Part shown: piece after piece, positions 33,789 through 42,553 of the stretch | How the letters are laid out: each line of letters opens with the position of its first letter | Position numbering within the stretch: the stretch's first letter is position 1 | DNA from: Neorhizobium galegae | Lineage (GTDB): Bacteria > Pseudomonadota > Alphaproteobacteria > Rhizobiales > Rhizobiaceae | Direction: 5' to 3' | Assembly: GCF_017877135.1 (NCBI RefSeq) | Contig: NZ_JAGIPH010000010.1 | Span: 141,565 to 205,564, forward strand | Length of the DNA stretch: 64,000 bases | Position numbers and translations under genes: made by a program | The notes under the pieces: generated by a model | Seen by the model: the letters and a program-made list of their open reading frames with translations, nothing else | Told to the model about the DNA's origin: nothing | Database searches by the model: none

Positions 33789-34055
33789 TTATACCAAGTG
33801 TCGATGATAGAGTCCTATAGGACAGGCTTATCGAGTTTTCTGGCTCGGAGAGGTTTGCAGAGCGATGCTTTCGCATCCGTCAAGAACCTCGACAACGCCA
33901 GAAAGCTCGATAAGCCTGCCGACGGTGGGTCACGACCGGTCCCTGCCGTCGTTGCGGCGCTTGCCCGATGCGACAGCATCGCGCTGCGCACCGCGCCTAG
34001 CCAGAAACCGGTCGTGACCCATCCTATAGGTTCCTATCACCGACACTTGGTATAA
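33789..34055. repeat. Structured inverted-repeat element (two inverted copies of a ~130-bp unit)
   Basis: A 267-bp element bounded by TTATACCAAG at 33789 and CTTGGTATAA ending at 34055. The first and last 34 bases are an imperfect inverted repeat (4-5 mismatches). Each half has its own internal hairpin: 33823-33844 with 33897-33918, and 33926-33940 with 34007-34021. The halves are homologous when one is reversed: both contain TTTCTGGCT and an AGCGCGATGCT/AGAGCGATGCT core. The stem arms differ between halves yet still pair. No transposase is present. It looks like a MITE or rhizobial intergenic mosaic repeat sitting between two transcription units. Confidence 0.8.
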
Positions 34056-34103
34056 GGCCAACCGTTGCCGGCCGGTCTCCGATTGATCATGAAACAGGTG
34101 AAA

Positions 34104-35084
34104 ATGTCCAAGAGCGATATGACCATGAGCCCGCGCGCGGACGTGAAGGCGGTGCGCGCCCTGATCGAGAGCGGTGCGCATGAGGAGGCACGGCTGCGGC
34201 TCGAGGCGCTTTCACACGACGAAGCGGTCATGAGCGACCCCGCTCTCGGCTCCAAAACAGTGCTCGGCTATCCGCGAAAGCTGCATGCAGCCTGGCTGAA
34301 GCTTGCCAAGGCAGAAGGCAGAGTGGTGGAACGGCTGGGTCTGCAGCATACGCTGGTGCCGCCGCCCGCGCTGCTCTCCCCCCTCACCCGGTTCGAGGGC
34401 GAAGAGAGGCGCCGGATGAACGCTCTCAACCGTGAGCCCGTGCCGCGCGTGCTGCACCAGATCTGGCTGGGCAAGCTTGGTCTTCCTCCCGCTGTCGAGG
34501 CCTGGCGCACCCATGCGGAGAAAAACGGCCTTGAATACCGCCTCTGGCGGGAGAGCGATCTTCAGGTGCTCGGCGTCGAAAGCCACCCGGCCTTTGAGCG
34601 CATGATGGCGGAAGGCGACTTTCCGGGCGCCGTCGATATCGCCCGCTATTTCGTGCTGCTGGCCGAAGGCGGCATCTATCTGGATTGCGACTGGTATCCG
34701 GCCCGCGACGATCTGAGCTTTGCTGATATCCTGCCGCTGACGGGGCTTTCGGCGCTTGCCGAAGACACGCCGCGCGAGACGGGCATGGGCAGCCTGCTGC
34801 TCACCAATTCCTTCATTGCAACACCGGCCGGCCACCAGGTCTTCAAGCGTCTCCTCGACATTCTGCCAGAGGTCACGCAGCTCTTGCCCGAAGGACCGGC
34901 CTGGTGGTCGACCGGACCGCTGGTGATGACGCTTCTCTTTCGCGGAACGACATTTTCCGTGCCGGATTCAGGCTTTGTCGCCGCCAATCTTGCCCGTCGT
35001 GCCCCCCTCTCGGAGGTGGAGGACGCAAGGCGGCAAGCACTGGCGCAGGATGGCGGCCTGCTGATCGGCTGGAAATCCTGGTGA
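34104..35084 (+). CDS. Glycosyltransferase with DXD motif (GT32-like)
   Basis: A 326-residue GT-A type transferase. PRVLHQIWLGKLGLPP and the DXD motif in GGIYLDCDWYP match the Gly_transf_sug/GT32 group, which uses nucleotide sugars with a divalent metal. The N-terminal ~90 residues are helical and unassigned. The start at 34104 is chosen for CAGGTG just upstream; in-frame ATGs at 34065 and 34089 lack a ribosome-binding site. It begins just after the repeat element. It converges with the deacetylase gene, only 3 bp apart. Confidence 0.85.
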   Translation: MSKSDMTMSPRADVKAVRALIESGAHEEARLRLEALSHDEAVMSDPALGSKTVLGYPRKLHAAWLKLAKAEGRVVERLGLQHTLVPPPALLSPLTRFEGEERRRMNALNREPVPRVLHQIWLGKLGLPPAVEAWRTHAEKNGLEYRLWRESDLQVLGVESHPAFERMMAEGDFPGAVDIARYFVLLAEGGIYLDCDWYPARDDLSFADILPLTGLSALAEDTPRETGMGSLLLTNSFIATPAGHQVFKRLLDILPEVTQLLPEGPAWWSTGPLVMTLLFRGTTFSVPDSGFVAANLARRAPLSEVEDARRQALAQDGGLLIGWKSW

Positions 35085-35087
35085 TCG

Positions 35088-35819
35088 TCAAGCGCTGAGG
35101 ATCTCGGCAGAATGCCGCCAGCGGCAGGCCGGATGGCTGGCCGTCAGCGCAAAAAGCTGTTCCAGAAAATCCCAGGCCGCCGCATCATGCACGAGATGGT
35201 GCGTGAGGATGCCGATGGGGCGCATCGGCTCTTCACCGGCGAGATATGACAGCAGCTCGGCAAACAGGGCCTCGGCCGGCTTTCCGCCATGGCTGCCATG
35301 CCAGTCCATGATGTCCACATGCGTGTTGAGAAGGGCAAGCGGCGCCGATTTTTCGCGGCCGAACACCGAAAGCGACGTAAAGCCAATCGCCGGCAGCCGG
35401 TCAACAATGGCCGGTGCAATGCGGTTCCACGGCGGAACAAGCATGGGCAGAAACTGCGCCGGGTAAAGCTCCCGCAACTTTTCAAATCCTGCCTGCAATT
35501 CGTCGGTCACGCTTTCAAGCGGACGATCAAGGCCAAGCTCCTGTTTCTTGGCGGGAGGTACCGCATAGCTGCGATGCGACCAGCCATGCACGGCAACACG
35601 TGCAAGCGGCACCGATGCCAGTCGCCTAGCAAGCGCCTCCCCGGTCTCCTCAGGGATGACAGCAAGCGTCAGCGGCACCTCATGCGCACTCGTCAGCATC
35701 AGCAGCCGGTCAAGGGCTGGTGTGGGCGTCACCGCATCGTCGTCGCGCAGCCAGAACGTCACCGTCCTGCCCTCGTCTGCCAACCGGTCCAGATGATCCT
35801 TCACAGCGTTCCGGCTCAT
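35088..35819 (-). CDS. Polysaccharide deacetylase-like (NodB-fold) protein
   Basis: A 243-residue protein with a NodB-like layout. FWLRDDDAVTP supplies the paired aspartates, VHGWSHRSY the metal-binding histidine pair, and MLVPPWNRI and ILTHHLVHD the later motifs. The family removes N- or O-acetyl groups from glycans. No signal peptide is visible, so a cytoplasmic precursor or lipid-linked sugar is the likely substrate. Its start overlaps the stop of the GT4 gene upstream by 4 nt, so the two work as a pair. Confidence 0.85.
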   Translation of the reverse strand: MSRNAVKDHLDRLADEGRTVTFWLRDDDAVTPTPALDRLLMLTSAHEVPLTLAVIPEETGEALARRLASVPLARVAVHGWSHRSYAVPPAKKQELGLDRPLESVTDELQAGFEKLRELYPAQFLPMLVPPWNRIAPAIVDRLPAIGFTSLSVFGREKSAPLALLNTHVDIMDWHGSHGGKPAEALFAELLSYLAGEEPMRPIGILTHHLVHDAAAWDFLEQLFALTASHPACRWRHSAEILSA

Positions 35820-36907
35820 GGGCTTTCTTTCATGCTGGTTTCAAGGATCTGGTGCAGGCGAAGCGATGCCGCAGACAGGGACCGCTCCTCCGCCACGAAG
35901 CGACGGGCATTCGTGGCCAGTCTCTGGCGTTCCGGCTCATCGGTCAGCAGGGCGCGGATGGCATCGGCATAGGCCTCTGCATCTCCGGGCGGAGTCAGCA
36001 GGCCGGTTCGGCCATTGTCCACCACTTCCGGCACGCCCGCGACGTTTTCGGCAATGACCGGAAGCCCCGCGGCCTGCGCTTCGAGATAGGCAAGACCATA
36101 GGCCTCGCCATGGCCCGGCCAGAGATAGATGGCGCCCCGCGACAGGTATTCGGCCACCTCGCCCGGTTCCTTCTGGCCGACAAACCGGACACGTCCGGGC
36201 GGCAGCGCAGCGCCGAAGGCCTGCTCCACTTCCGCCCGCGCCGGCCCGTCGCCGATGATGGTGAGCGTCCAGTCAAGATCGCAAAGTCGATGAAGCGCCT
36301 CTGCAAGGGCGGTATAGCTGCTCAGCTTGTCGCCCGGACGCATCATCGCAACCGTCATCAGATGGCGAGGCTCCGGCCGCGGCTTTTCGGCCAGAAACGG
36401 TGCGGGATCGACAAACGGTGACAGCCGCGCGAAGCGGGCAGCCGGCGCCACGTCCAGCAGGCCCTGATGATCCCGCTGTGTGAGGCAGATATTCACGCGC
36501 GCCTGACGAATGCCGGAGAGCACCATCTCCTGCGACAGCGCCCAGCCGCCGATATTGCGCCGCCTGGAATAGGAGGATTCGGCGGTCACATAGGGCAGCG
36601 AAAATTGCCGGCAGAGTTCCAGACCCAAAAGATCCGGTGCCTTGTAATAGGGGTGGTAACAGAACCAGAGATCCGGCAGTCCCTTCGACCGCCACGCAAC
36701 CGCGATCCGCTCGCGCTCCGCCTCCGCGATCATCTTCTGGTCATCCGGCACGTCGGGCGTTGCGGAAAAGGACCGGAACTCCGACACCCTCTTCACATCA
36801 TGCCCCGCGAGCGTCAGAGCGCTCAGGATTTGCCGCGCCATCAGACGGTCGCCGGAGGGGACCGGATGGTTGGGAGATTTGAGCGGCGCGTAAAAGGCAA
36901 TCTTCAT
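35816..36907 (-). CDS. Glycosyltransferase family 4
   Basis: A 363-residue GT4. It begins MKIAFYAPLKSPNHPVPSGDRLMARQI at 36907, preceded by GCAGAG; the frame is open further upstream but that part is non-conserved in character. Donor-domain motifs are VAMMRPGDKLSSYTALAEAL, TIIGDGPARAEVE, and EAYGLAYLEAQAAGLPVIAENVAGVPEVV. It is coupled to the deacetylase gene. It is divergent from the nucleotide-sugar dehydrogenase across 200 bp. Confidence 0.9.
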   Translation of the reverse strand: MKIAFYAPLKSPNHPVPSGDRLMARQILSALTLAGHDVKRVSEFRSFSATPDVPDDQKMIAEAERERIAVAWRSKGLPDLWFCYHPYYKAPDLLGLELCRQFSLPYVTAESSYSRRRNIGGWALSQEMVLSGIRQARVNICLTQRDHQGLLDVAPAARFARLSPFVDPAPFLAEKPRPEPRHLMTVAMMRPGDKLSSYTALAEALHRLCDLDWTLTIIGDGPARAEVEQAFGAALPPGRVRFVGQKEPGEVAEYLSRGAIYLWPGHGEAYGLAYLEAQAAGLPVIAENVAGVPEVVDNGRTGLLTPPGDAEAYADAIRALLTDEPERQRLATNARRFVAEERSLSAASLRLHQILETSMKESP

Positions 36908-37107
36908 CTCTGCGAGATGGCGCAAGCTGCCCGCCGTTTGCAAGGCACCGGTCCAAGATTTTTTGTCATGACAGGCGCTTCGCCCTCGGCTGATCACGCA
37001 AAGCGCGAGCCGTGTTGATCACGCCGCGCGCGCCCTCACCTTGACAGGTCCGCCGTTGCGCCTCACTTGAAGCAGCCGAACAGTCGCGCCCAGCGGAGAG
37101 GCATCAG

Positions 37108-38451
37108 GTGGATCACACAGCAATGCAAAAACCGGATCTTCTTTCAGCCATCGTTGCGAAAACCGCAAAAGCGGGTGTCATCGGGCTCGGCTATGTCGGC
37201 CTGCCCCTGGCGATTAGCATGTCCCGCGCCGGCTTCTCCGTGCTCGGCTTCGATATCGATCCCCAGAAGATCACCCATATCGAAGCCCATAAGAGCTATA
37301 TCGATGCCGTGCCGGATGCGGTGCTTGCCGCAGAACATGGTGCCGGGCGGTTCGCGGCGACGTGCGATTTCGATCGCCTCGCCGAATGCGACGTGATTGC
37401 CATCTGCGTGCCCACACCGCTCACCCGCCACCGCGATCCGGACCTCTCCTTTGTCGAAAACACCTGCCGCGACATCGCCGCGCGGCTGAGACCCGGCCAG
37501 TTGATCGTGCTGGAATCCACCACCTATCCCGGCACGACCGACGAGGTGATGAAGCCGATCCTGGAGAAGACCGGTCTTTCCTGCGGCGTCGACTTCTTCC
37601 TCGGCTATTCGCCCGAGCGCGAGGATCCGGGCAACCGCGATTTCGAGACGTCCACCATCCCGAAGGTCGTGGCCGGTGACGGTGAGCAGGCGCTTGCGAT
37701 GATGAAGGCGTTTTACGGGGCCGTGGTCAAGACCATCGTACCCGTCTCCAGCCTTCGCACGGCAGAAGCCGTGAAGCTCACCGAAAACATCTTTCGCGCC
37801 GTCAATATCGCGCTCGTCAACGAGTTGAAGCTTGTCTACGACGCCATGGGCATCGACGTCTGGGACGTGATCGATGCGGCAAAGACCAAGCCCTTCGGCT
37901 ATATGCCGTTTTACCCGGGCCCGGGCCTTGGCGGCCACTGCATTCCGATCGATCCCTTCTATCTCACGTGGAAATCGCGTGAATTCGAACAGCCGACCCG
38001 CTTCATCGAGCTGGCCGGCGAGATCAATACGGCAATGCCCCGCCATGTGGTGGAAAAGCTGGCCGAAGCGCTGGATCGCCGGCTTGGCAAGGCGCTCAGC
38101 CGCTCGCGCGTGCTGATCCTTGGCCTCGCCTACAAGAAGAACGTGCCGGACATTCGCGAAAGCCCCTCGCTGCGGCTGATGGAAATCCTGCTGGAGCGCG
38201 GCGCAGACGTGGCCTACCACGATCCCTTTCTCGACGAGGTGCCGCGCACCCGCGAATATGGCCACCTGATGGGCCGCCGGTCGGTGGCGCTAACCCCGGA
38301 GGCGATAGTGGGCTTTGACGCGGTCGTCATCGCGACCGATCACGATCCCGTCGATTATGCAGCGCTCGAACAATCGTCAGCACTGATCATCGACACACGC
38401 AATGTGTATGCCCGGCGCGGCATCTCATCGGACAAGGTCGTCAAGGCTTGA
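37108..38451 (+). CDS. UDP-sugar 6-dehydrogenase (WbpA/TviB/WecC family)
   Basis: A 447-residue NAD-dependent nucleotide-sugar dehydrogenase that oxidises C6 to the uronic acid. It has the Rossmann motif VIGLGYVGLPLA, the family element GYSPEREDPGN, the hinge ENIFRAVNIALVNELK, and catalytic C278 in GPGLGGHCIPIDP. It ends with the nucleotide domain LILGLAYKKNVPDIRESP. The motif set is closer to UDP-N-acetylhexosamine dehydrogenases than to UDP-glucose dehydrogenase. A GTG start at 37108 is favoured by GGAGAGG 6 nt upstream; an ATG at 37123 is 15 nt further. It would supply an (acetamido)uronate to the nearby glycosyltransferases. Confidence 0.92.
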   Translation: MDHTAMQKPDLLSAIVAKTAKAGVIGLGYVGLPLAISMSRAGFSVLGFDIDPQKITHIEAHKSYIDAVPDAVLAAEHGAGRFAATCDFDRLAECDVIAICVPTPLTRHRDPDLSFVENTCRDIAARLRPGQLIVLESTTYPGTTDEVMKPILEKTGLSCGVDFFLGYSPEREDPGNRDFETSTIPKVVAGDGEQALAMMKAFYGAVVKTIVPVSSLRTAEAVKLTENIFRAVNIALVNELKLVYDAMGIDVWDVIDAAKTKPFGYMPFYPGPGLGGHCIPIDPFYLTWKSREFEQPTRFIELAGEINTAMPRHVVEKLAEALDRRLGKALSRSRVLILGLAYKKNVPDIRESPSLRLMEILLERGADVAYHDPFLDEVPRTREYGHLMGRRSVALTPEAIVGFDAVVIATDHDPVDYAALEQSSALIIDTRNVYARRGISSDKVVKA

Positions 38452-38476
38452 AGCAGCAAAAGGCAGGGAGACGAGC

Positions 38477-38959
38477 GTGAGCAGGCTCGACAGTTTCATC
38501 AACCGCATGAGCGCGCAGCGGGACCTATTAAACCACGTGCGCGACCATGGCGATCTGCCGGAAGAAGGCCCGGTCTTCGAGATCGGGCTTGGCAATGGCC
38601 GCACCTTCAGCCATCTGCGCGAATGTTTCGGCGGCCGGCGGATCATCGCCTTTGATCGCAAGCTGGCCTCGCATGCCTCTGCCACGCCCGAACCTGAGAA
38701 TTTCGTCGAGGGGGAAATCCGCGAAACCGGGCAGGCCTTTGTCGGAAAGAATGCCGCCCTCGTCCATGCCGATATCGGCACCGGCTATCCGGACGTCGAT
38801 GCCGTGACGCTGACATGGCTGCCGCAAATGGTGGCGGGCATGCTGGCACCGGGCGGCGTTGCCGTGAGCGGGCTGCCGCTGGACCATGCGGACCTTCAGC
38901 CCTTGCCGCGGCTGGAAAGCATTCAGGAAGGTCGATATTTTCACTATCGCCGACGCTGA
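38477..38959 (+). CDS. SAM-dependent class I methyltransferase
   Basis: A 160-residue small methyltransferase starting at GTG 38477 after GGGAGACGAGC. Motif I is VFEIGLGNGRTFSHL (residues ~32-46), an acidic loop follows at RIIAFDRKLASH, and GYPDVDAVTLTWLPQMVAGMLAPGGVAVSG is the motif II-III region. It lies 25 bp after the dehydrogenase gene, in the same direction. Its substrate is unknown; methylation of a sugar is plausible from context. Confidence 0.82.
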   Translation: MSRLDSFINRMSAQRDLLNHVRDHGDLPEEGPVFEIGLGNGRTFSHLRECFGGRRIIAFDRKLASHASATPEPENFVEGEIRETGQAFVGKNAALVHADIGTGYPDVDAVTLTWLPQMVAGMLAPGGVAVSGLPLDHADLQPLPRLESIQEGRYFHYRRR

Positions 38960-39007
38960 TCGCGGCGGAAGCGGCAAAGGTGGCTCGGAGAGACCCTCAG
39001 GACAGGC

Positions 39008-39496
39008 TCAATCGACGCGTTCGGGCAGCTTGGCGAGCGCAAGGCCCGGGATCTTGGCCAACGCCTGTCCGGGTGCGCGGGCTGCATCGCGAATGGTTTC
39101 GGCCATCGACCGGCTGATCTGGAAGCTGACCTGCGGATTGTGGGAGACGACCTTCAGGAAGCAATCGCGCGAAATGCGCAGCGCTTCCAGCGGTTCCGTC
39201 ACGCGGGCGGTCGCACCCCGCGGCGCCTCTGAAAGCAGGCACATTTCACCAACCATGGAATGGGCATGGGCTTCGCCCACCTTCTTCTCCCCTGCGACCG
39301 TATCGACCACAAGATCCGCTTTTCCGCGCAGGAGCACATAGGCCGCATCGCTGCTGTCGCCCTGGCGGAACATCACCTGGCCAGCATCATAGCAGACGCG
39401 ATCCGATGCAAACGCCAGCAGTTTCAGCTTGCAGGCATCGACCTTGCTGAAATAGGGCAGTTTCTGCAGAAGCTTCACTTCGTCGTTGAGCAACAT
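39008..39496 (-). CDS. Cyclic nucleotide-binding (CRP/FNR-like sensor) domain protein
   Basis: A 162-residue protein made of one cNMP-binding beta-roll (LPYFSKVDACKLKLLAF ... MFRQGDSSDAAYVLLRGKADLVVD ... HSMVGEMCLLSEAPRGATARV). The phosphate-binding cassette is present as GEMCLLSEAPRGATA. There is no helix-turn-helix, so it is not a direct transcription factor. A short helix-rich tail follows. The start at 39496 is preceded by GGACCTCC. It lies 39 bp downstream of the degenerate ABC gene and probably regulates or accompanies it. Confidence 0.85.
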   Translation of the reverse strand: MLLNDEVKLLQKLPYFSKVDACKLKLLAFASDRVCYDAGQVMFRQGDSSDAAYVLLRGKADLVVDTVAGEKKVGEAHAHSMVGEMCLLSEAPRGATARVTEPLEALRISRDCFLKVVSHNPQVSFQISRSMAETIRDAARAPGQALAKIPGLALAKLPERVD

Positions 39497-39535
39497 GGAG
39501 GTCCACTTATCTCCCCTCCGCACAGCAACGTCAGC

Positions 39536-42256
39536 TTACGCCACCAGCGACTTGAAGATACCACTTTCTTTGTCCAGAGTATCGTATGGTCCATCGGCGA
39601 CCACAACGCCGCGATCGAATACGATGACTCTGTGAAACAGGCGTGACAGTGTTGTGTTGGAAAGAACCCACACAATGGCAGGATCATTGTCCTGCTCCTT
39701 GAGGAAATCAAGAACGTTTTTGACGATCTCTTCCTGCACGCGGCGATCGAGCCCCGGCAGGGGCCGGTTGAAGATGTAAAAGTCCGACCGGCGGATAAGC
39801 GCGCGCGCCAGGCTGATCTTGTGGCGCTGCGTCAACGTCAGGCGTCGCCCGCCGCTCCCCACGTCGAAACTGAGGCCGATGCCGAGGAAGCTGTCGAGCA
39901 GCCCCTTTTCATCCATGATCCGCTTGGCGATCTCGCGGACATGGACAGCGGCATCGGGGGCGCGATGCGAGAGCTTGCCGAACAGCACATTTTCCCGAAG
40001 CGTGGCGGCCGCCATATAGCGATGCGGGTCATAGCGCTCCACCCGGTCGCGCAGATCGGCGGGGAGATTGTTGTAAAACAGGTCGCGGGCCGCCACCACC
40101 TGGCTCATGATCTCCTGCGTCAGCACGCCGAAGCGATAGCGCGGTTCGATGTAATAGAGGCTAAGCCGCACGATGCTGCGGTGCTCATCCTCCGTCACGG
40201 CCTGTTCCTTGCGTGCCTTTCGCTTCTGCAGGAACTGCTGGTAGGCTGAAATGTCGTCGGCGGTGATATTTTGCAGCTGCTGGAAGAACGGATGTTCCGG
40301 CGGCAGGTCGGCAAAGATTTCCACAAGGTTTTCAGCGATCGTCATGCCCATGGCATAGAGAAGCTCGGAGAGGCCGGCACGCTTCAGCACCTCGAACACG
40401 TACTGGCTTTCCGCCACGTCCGTCTCCGACGGCGCGCTTGTGCGGGTTGCGGCAAACAGAAGGTTCTCCGCAACGGTCGCCTCGGTATTGTAGGAGGCGG
40501 GGTCGAACGGCGCCACGATATGCGCAAGCCCCTCCTGCTTCAGCGCGTCGCGCAGCGCATGGCGCATTTCCACCACACGCTCGGCAAGGCCCGGATTCTC
40601 CTGCGGATCGATGATCGAGTGCAGCGCCAGTTCCATGACGTCCGGCGTCAGCTGCACGGCATCGAGCGCCCGCGTCAGCGATTGCTTCAGGTCATCGTTG
40701 AAGCCGCGCAGAACCGAGGTGGAGCGCCGGTCGAGCCAGTCGGCATTGAGGTCATAGCTGCAATTGGCCGCCATCTGCGCCTCATGCACCTCCCATTTGC
40801 GGGTTGCCGCGTCGCGGCCGCTATAGCTGACGGTGCTGGTGGGCGCATGCTTCAGCCCATAGAGCAGGTTGTCCTTCAGGCTGCCGTGGAAGAAATAGCT
40901 GTTGGCCGAGACATAGGAAATCCGCCGGCCGGTAATGGATTCCGGCAGTTCCAGAATATCGGCATCGCCCAGCGTGACCTTGCCGGACAGCGGCCAGACC
41001 AGTCGGCCGAAGGCTTCGGCAAGCGCCTCGCCGCCACTGCCGGAATTATCGACGACGGCGACCGTCTCGCCGCGCTCGATCTTCACCGACACCCCGTCGA
41101 CCACCTTGGCGCCGCTGCCATCGGCAATGATGATATTGGTCGCCGCCAGCGCACCGCCGGGAAAGGCCGGCGCAATCGGCGCAATCACCTGCACCGCAGG
41201 CTCGATCAGCTGCGGCGGTTCGAACTGTTCCAGCACCTGCTCGTACTTCACCTGCACGTCCTGGCGCGCCTGATCCCAGTCGATCAGTTCCTTCAGCGGC
41301 CCCGGCAGGTCCTTGTAGGCGTTGATGACGGACACCAGCTGGCCGACGTCCAGACTGCCGCGCAGGGCAAAATAGCCGCCGATCGAGTAGAACAGGAAGG
41401 GCGTCAGCTGCGACAGGAAGTTGTTGACGAACTTGACGAGGAACTTCCACTGGTAAAGCTCGAAACGGATCCGGTAGATCTGACCAAGCCGGGCAGCAAT
41501 ATCGGCGCGCTCGTAATTGGAGGTGTCATAGGCATGGATCGTGTCGATGCCCTCGACGATTTCGCCCACCTTACCGGCCAGGTGACGCGCCGTAATCTGA
41601 CGCTGGCGGCCAAGATCGATCAGGCGGCGGCGCATCTTGGGAATGATGCCGACCTGGATGGCCACCATGACGGCAGCGATCATGCCGAGCCAGGTGTTCT
41701 GTAGGAAGATGAAGAAGAGGGCGGCGGCCGCCTGTCCACCCAGAAGCGCGGGCTGCACGAAGGCATCGCCGGTAAAGCCGCCGAACGGCTCCACCTCGTC
41801 CTTCACCATGGTGGAGATTTCCGCGCCGTTCACCTGTTTCATGGTGTTGGGCGGAAAGCGCAGCACGCGGTCGACGAGCTCGTAGCGGATGCGGCGCAAC
41901 AGCCGCTCTCCAAGCCGCCCCTTGTAGGTATTGATATAGAACTTGAACAGGCCGTTGACGATGACCAGCAGCAGGAAGACGCCGCTCAGCGCCATCAGCA
42001 TGGACAGCCGGTTCAGCTGGATTCCGTCATAGGAAATGGTCCAGTCGATGACCGGAACGGTAAAGCTGAAATCGAGGAAGGCTGCAGACGCGTCCGCCGA
42101 TTCGAATCCCTGTCCCTGGATCGGGCCGTTGATGATCTGCTTGGGCAGGTCGAAGGCCGCAAAATAGGGCAGCATCGAGAACAGGACGATGAACAGGATC
42201 CAGATCTGATGGGAACGCGTGTGATTCCAGATATAACGAAGTAGGTTCTGTTCCAT
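39536..42256 (-). CDS. Degenerate ABC half-transporter with internally duplicated ATPase region
   Basis: A 906-residue protein. Residues ~1-330 are an ABC exporter-type membrane domain. The ATPase domain has lost key residues. The P-loop reads DNSGSGGEALA (~403-413), without the GKS/T lysine. The signature region is SGGRRLTLTQRHKI (~801-814). Walker B reads FYIFNRPLPGLD (~826-837) instead of hydrophobic-DE. Between them lie ~330 extra residues in which the helical-subdomain motif of ABC exporters occurs three times: GSLKDNLLYG (~458-467), ATVAENLLFA (~593-602) and ATLRENVLFG (~751-760). The last two share (F/Y)DPxxY upstream. ATP hydrolysis at its own site is unlikely. A heterodimer with an intact partner, or a regulatory role, is possible. 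Confidence 0.88.
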   Translation of the reverse strand: MEQNLLRYIWNHTRSHQIWILFIVLFSMLPYFAAFDLPKQIINGPIQGQGFESADASAAFLDFSFTVPVIDWTISYDGIQLNRLSMLMALSGVFLLLVIVNGLFKFYINTYKGRLGERLLRRIRYELVDRVLRFPPNTMKQVNGAEISTMVKDEVEPFGGFTGDAFVQPALLGGQAAAALFFIFLQNTWLGMIAAVMVAIQVGIIPKMRRRLIDLGRQRQITARHLAGKVGEIVEGIDTIHAYDTSNYERADIAARLGQIYRIRFELYQWKFLVKFVNNFLSQLTPFLFYSIGGYFALRGSLDVGQLVSVINAYKDLPGPLKELIDWDQARQDVQVKYEQVLEQFEPPQLIEPAVQVIAPIAPAFPGGALAATNIIIADGSGAKVVDGVSVKIERGETVAVVDNSGSGGEALAEAFGRLVWPLSGKVTLGDADILELPESITGRRISYVSANSYFFHGSLKDNLLYGLKHAPTSTVSYSGRDAATRKWEVHEAQMAANCSYDLNADWLDRRSTSVLRGFNDDLKQSLTRALDAVQLTPDVMELALHSIIDPQENPGLAERVVEMRHALRDALKQEGLAHIVAPFDPASYNTEATVAENLLFAATRTSAPSETDVAESQYVFEVLKRAGLSELLYAMGMTIAENLVEIFADLPPEHPFFQQLQNITADDISAYQQFLQKRKARKEQAVTEDEHRSIVRLSLYYIEPRYRFGVLTQEIMSQVVAARDLFYNNLPADLRDRVERYDPHRYMAAATLRENVLFGKLSHRAPDAAVHVREIAKRIMDEKGLLDSFLGIGLSFDVGSGGRRLTLTQRHKISLARALIRRSDFYIFNRPLPGLDRRVQEEIVKNVLDFLKEQDNDPAIVWVLSNTTLSRLFHRVIVFDRGVVVADGPYDTLDKESGIFKSLVA

Positions 42257-42553
42257 CCGGCGGGTGCTTTGGCGTTCCGTGCGTCCCTGGGAGAGGACGC
42301 GAATGTTCAAGGAATTGAGTATATATTCGCGTCTGCCCGCCGGCGCAAATGCAGTGCACACAAAGACGCCACCGGGGTGCCAAAAGTTTCACCCCTGGCG
42401 GTTTCAGGACACAGGAGCAGGAAATTCGGGCAAGGATGGGGCCGCGAACGACCGCATATGCAGCGTCGCGGGCCCGCCATACCGACCGATTTTACCGCCG
42501 AGGGCGAATCGGGTACGCAGCCACGCCCGGAAGATGCGGCCCCAGCGGGGATT
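42257..42553. promoter_or_regulatory. Intergenic region between the two ABC genes
   Basis: About 300 bases between two minus-strand genes, with no supported gene. A hairpin (GCCA..GGGGTG/CACCCC..TGGC, 42368-42399, with a 2-nt bulge) lies ~110 bp before the degenerate ABC start. A longer imperfect stem (GGGGCCGCGA .. TCGCGGGCCC) covers about 42438-42475. Neither has a clear U-run, so read-through from the exporter gene is possible. Confidence 0.4.

Noticed and set aside
33769..34181. Short open frames on both strands across the inverted repeat
   Set aside because: Their similar peptides come from the repeat's two homologous halves, not from coding selection.
42438..42475. Possible rho-independent terminator after the ABC exporter
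   Set aside because: The stem is imperfect with a long loop and no U-run follows on the minus strand, so I do not call it a terminator.
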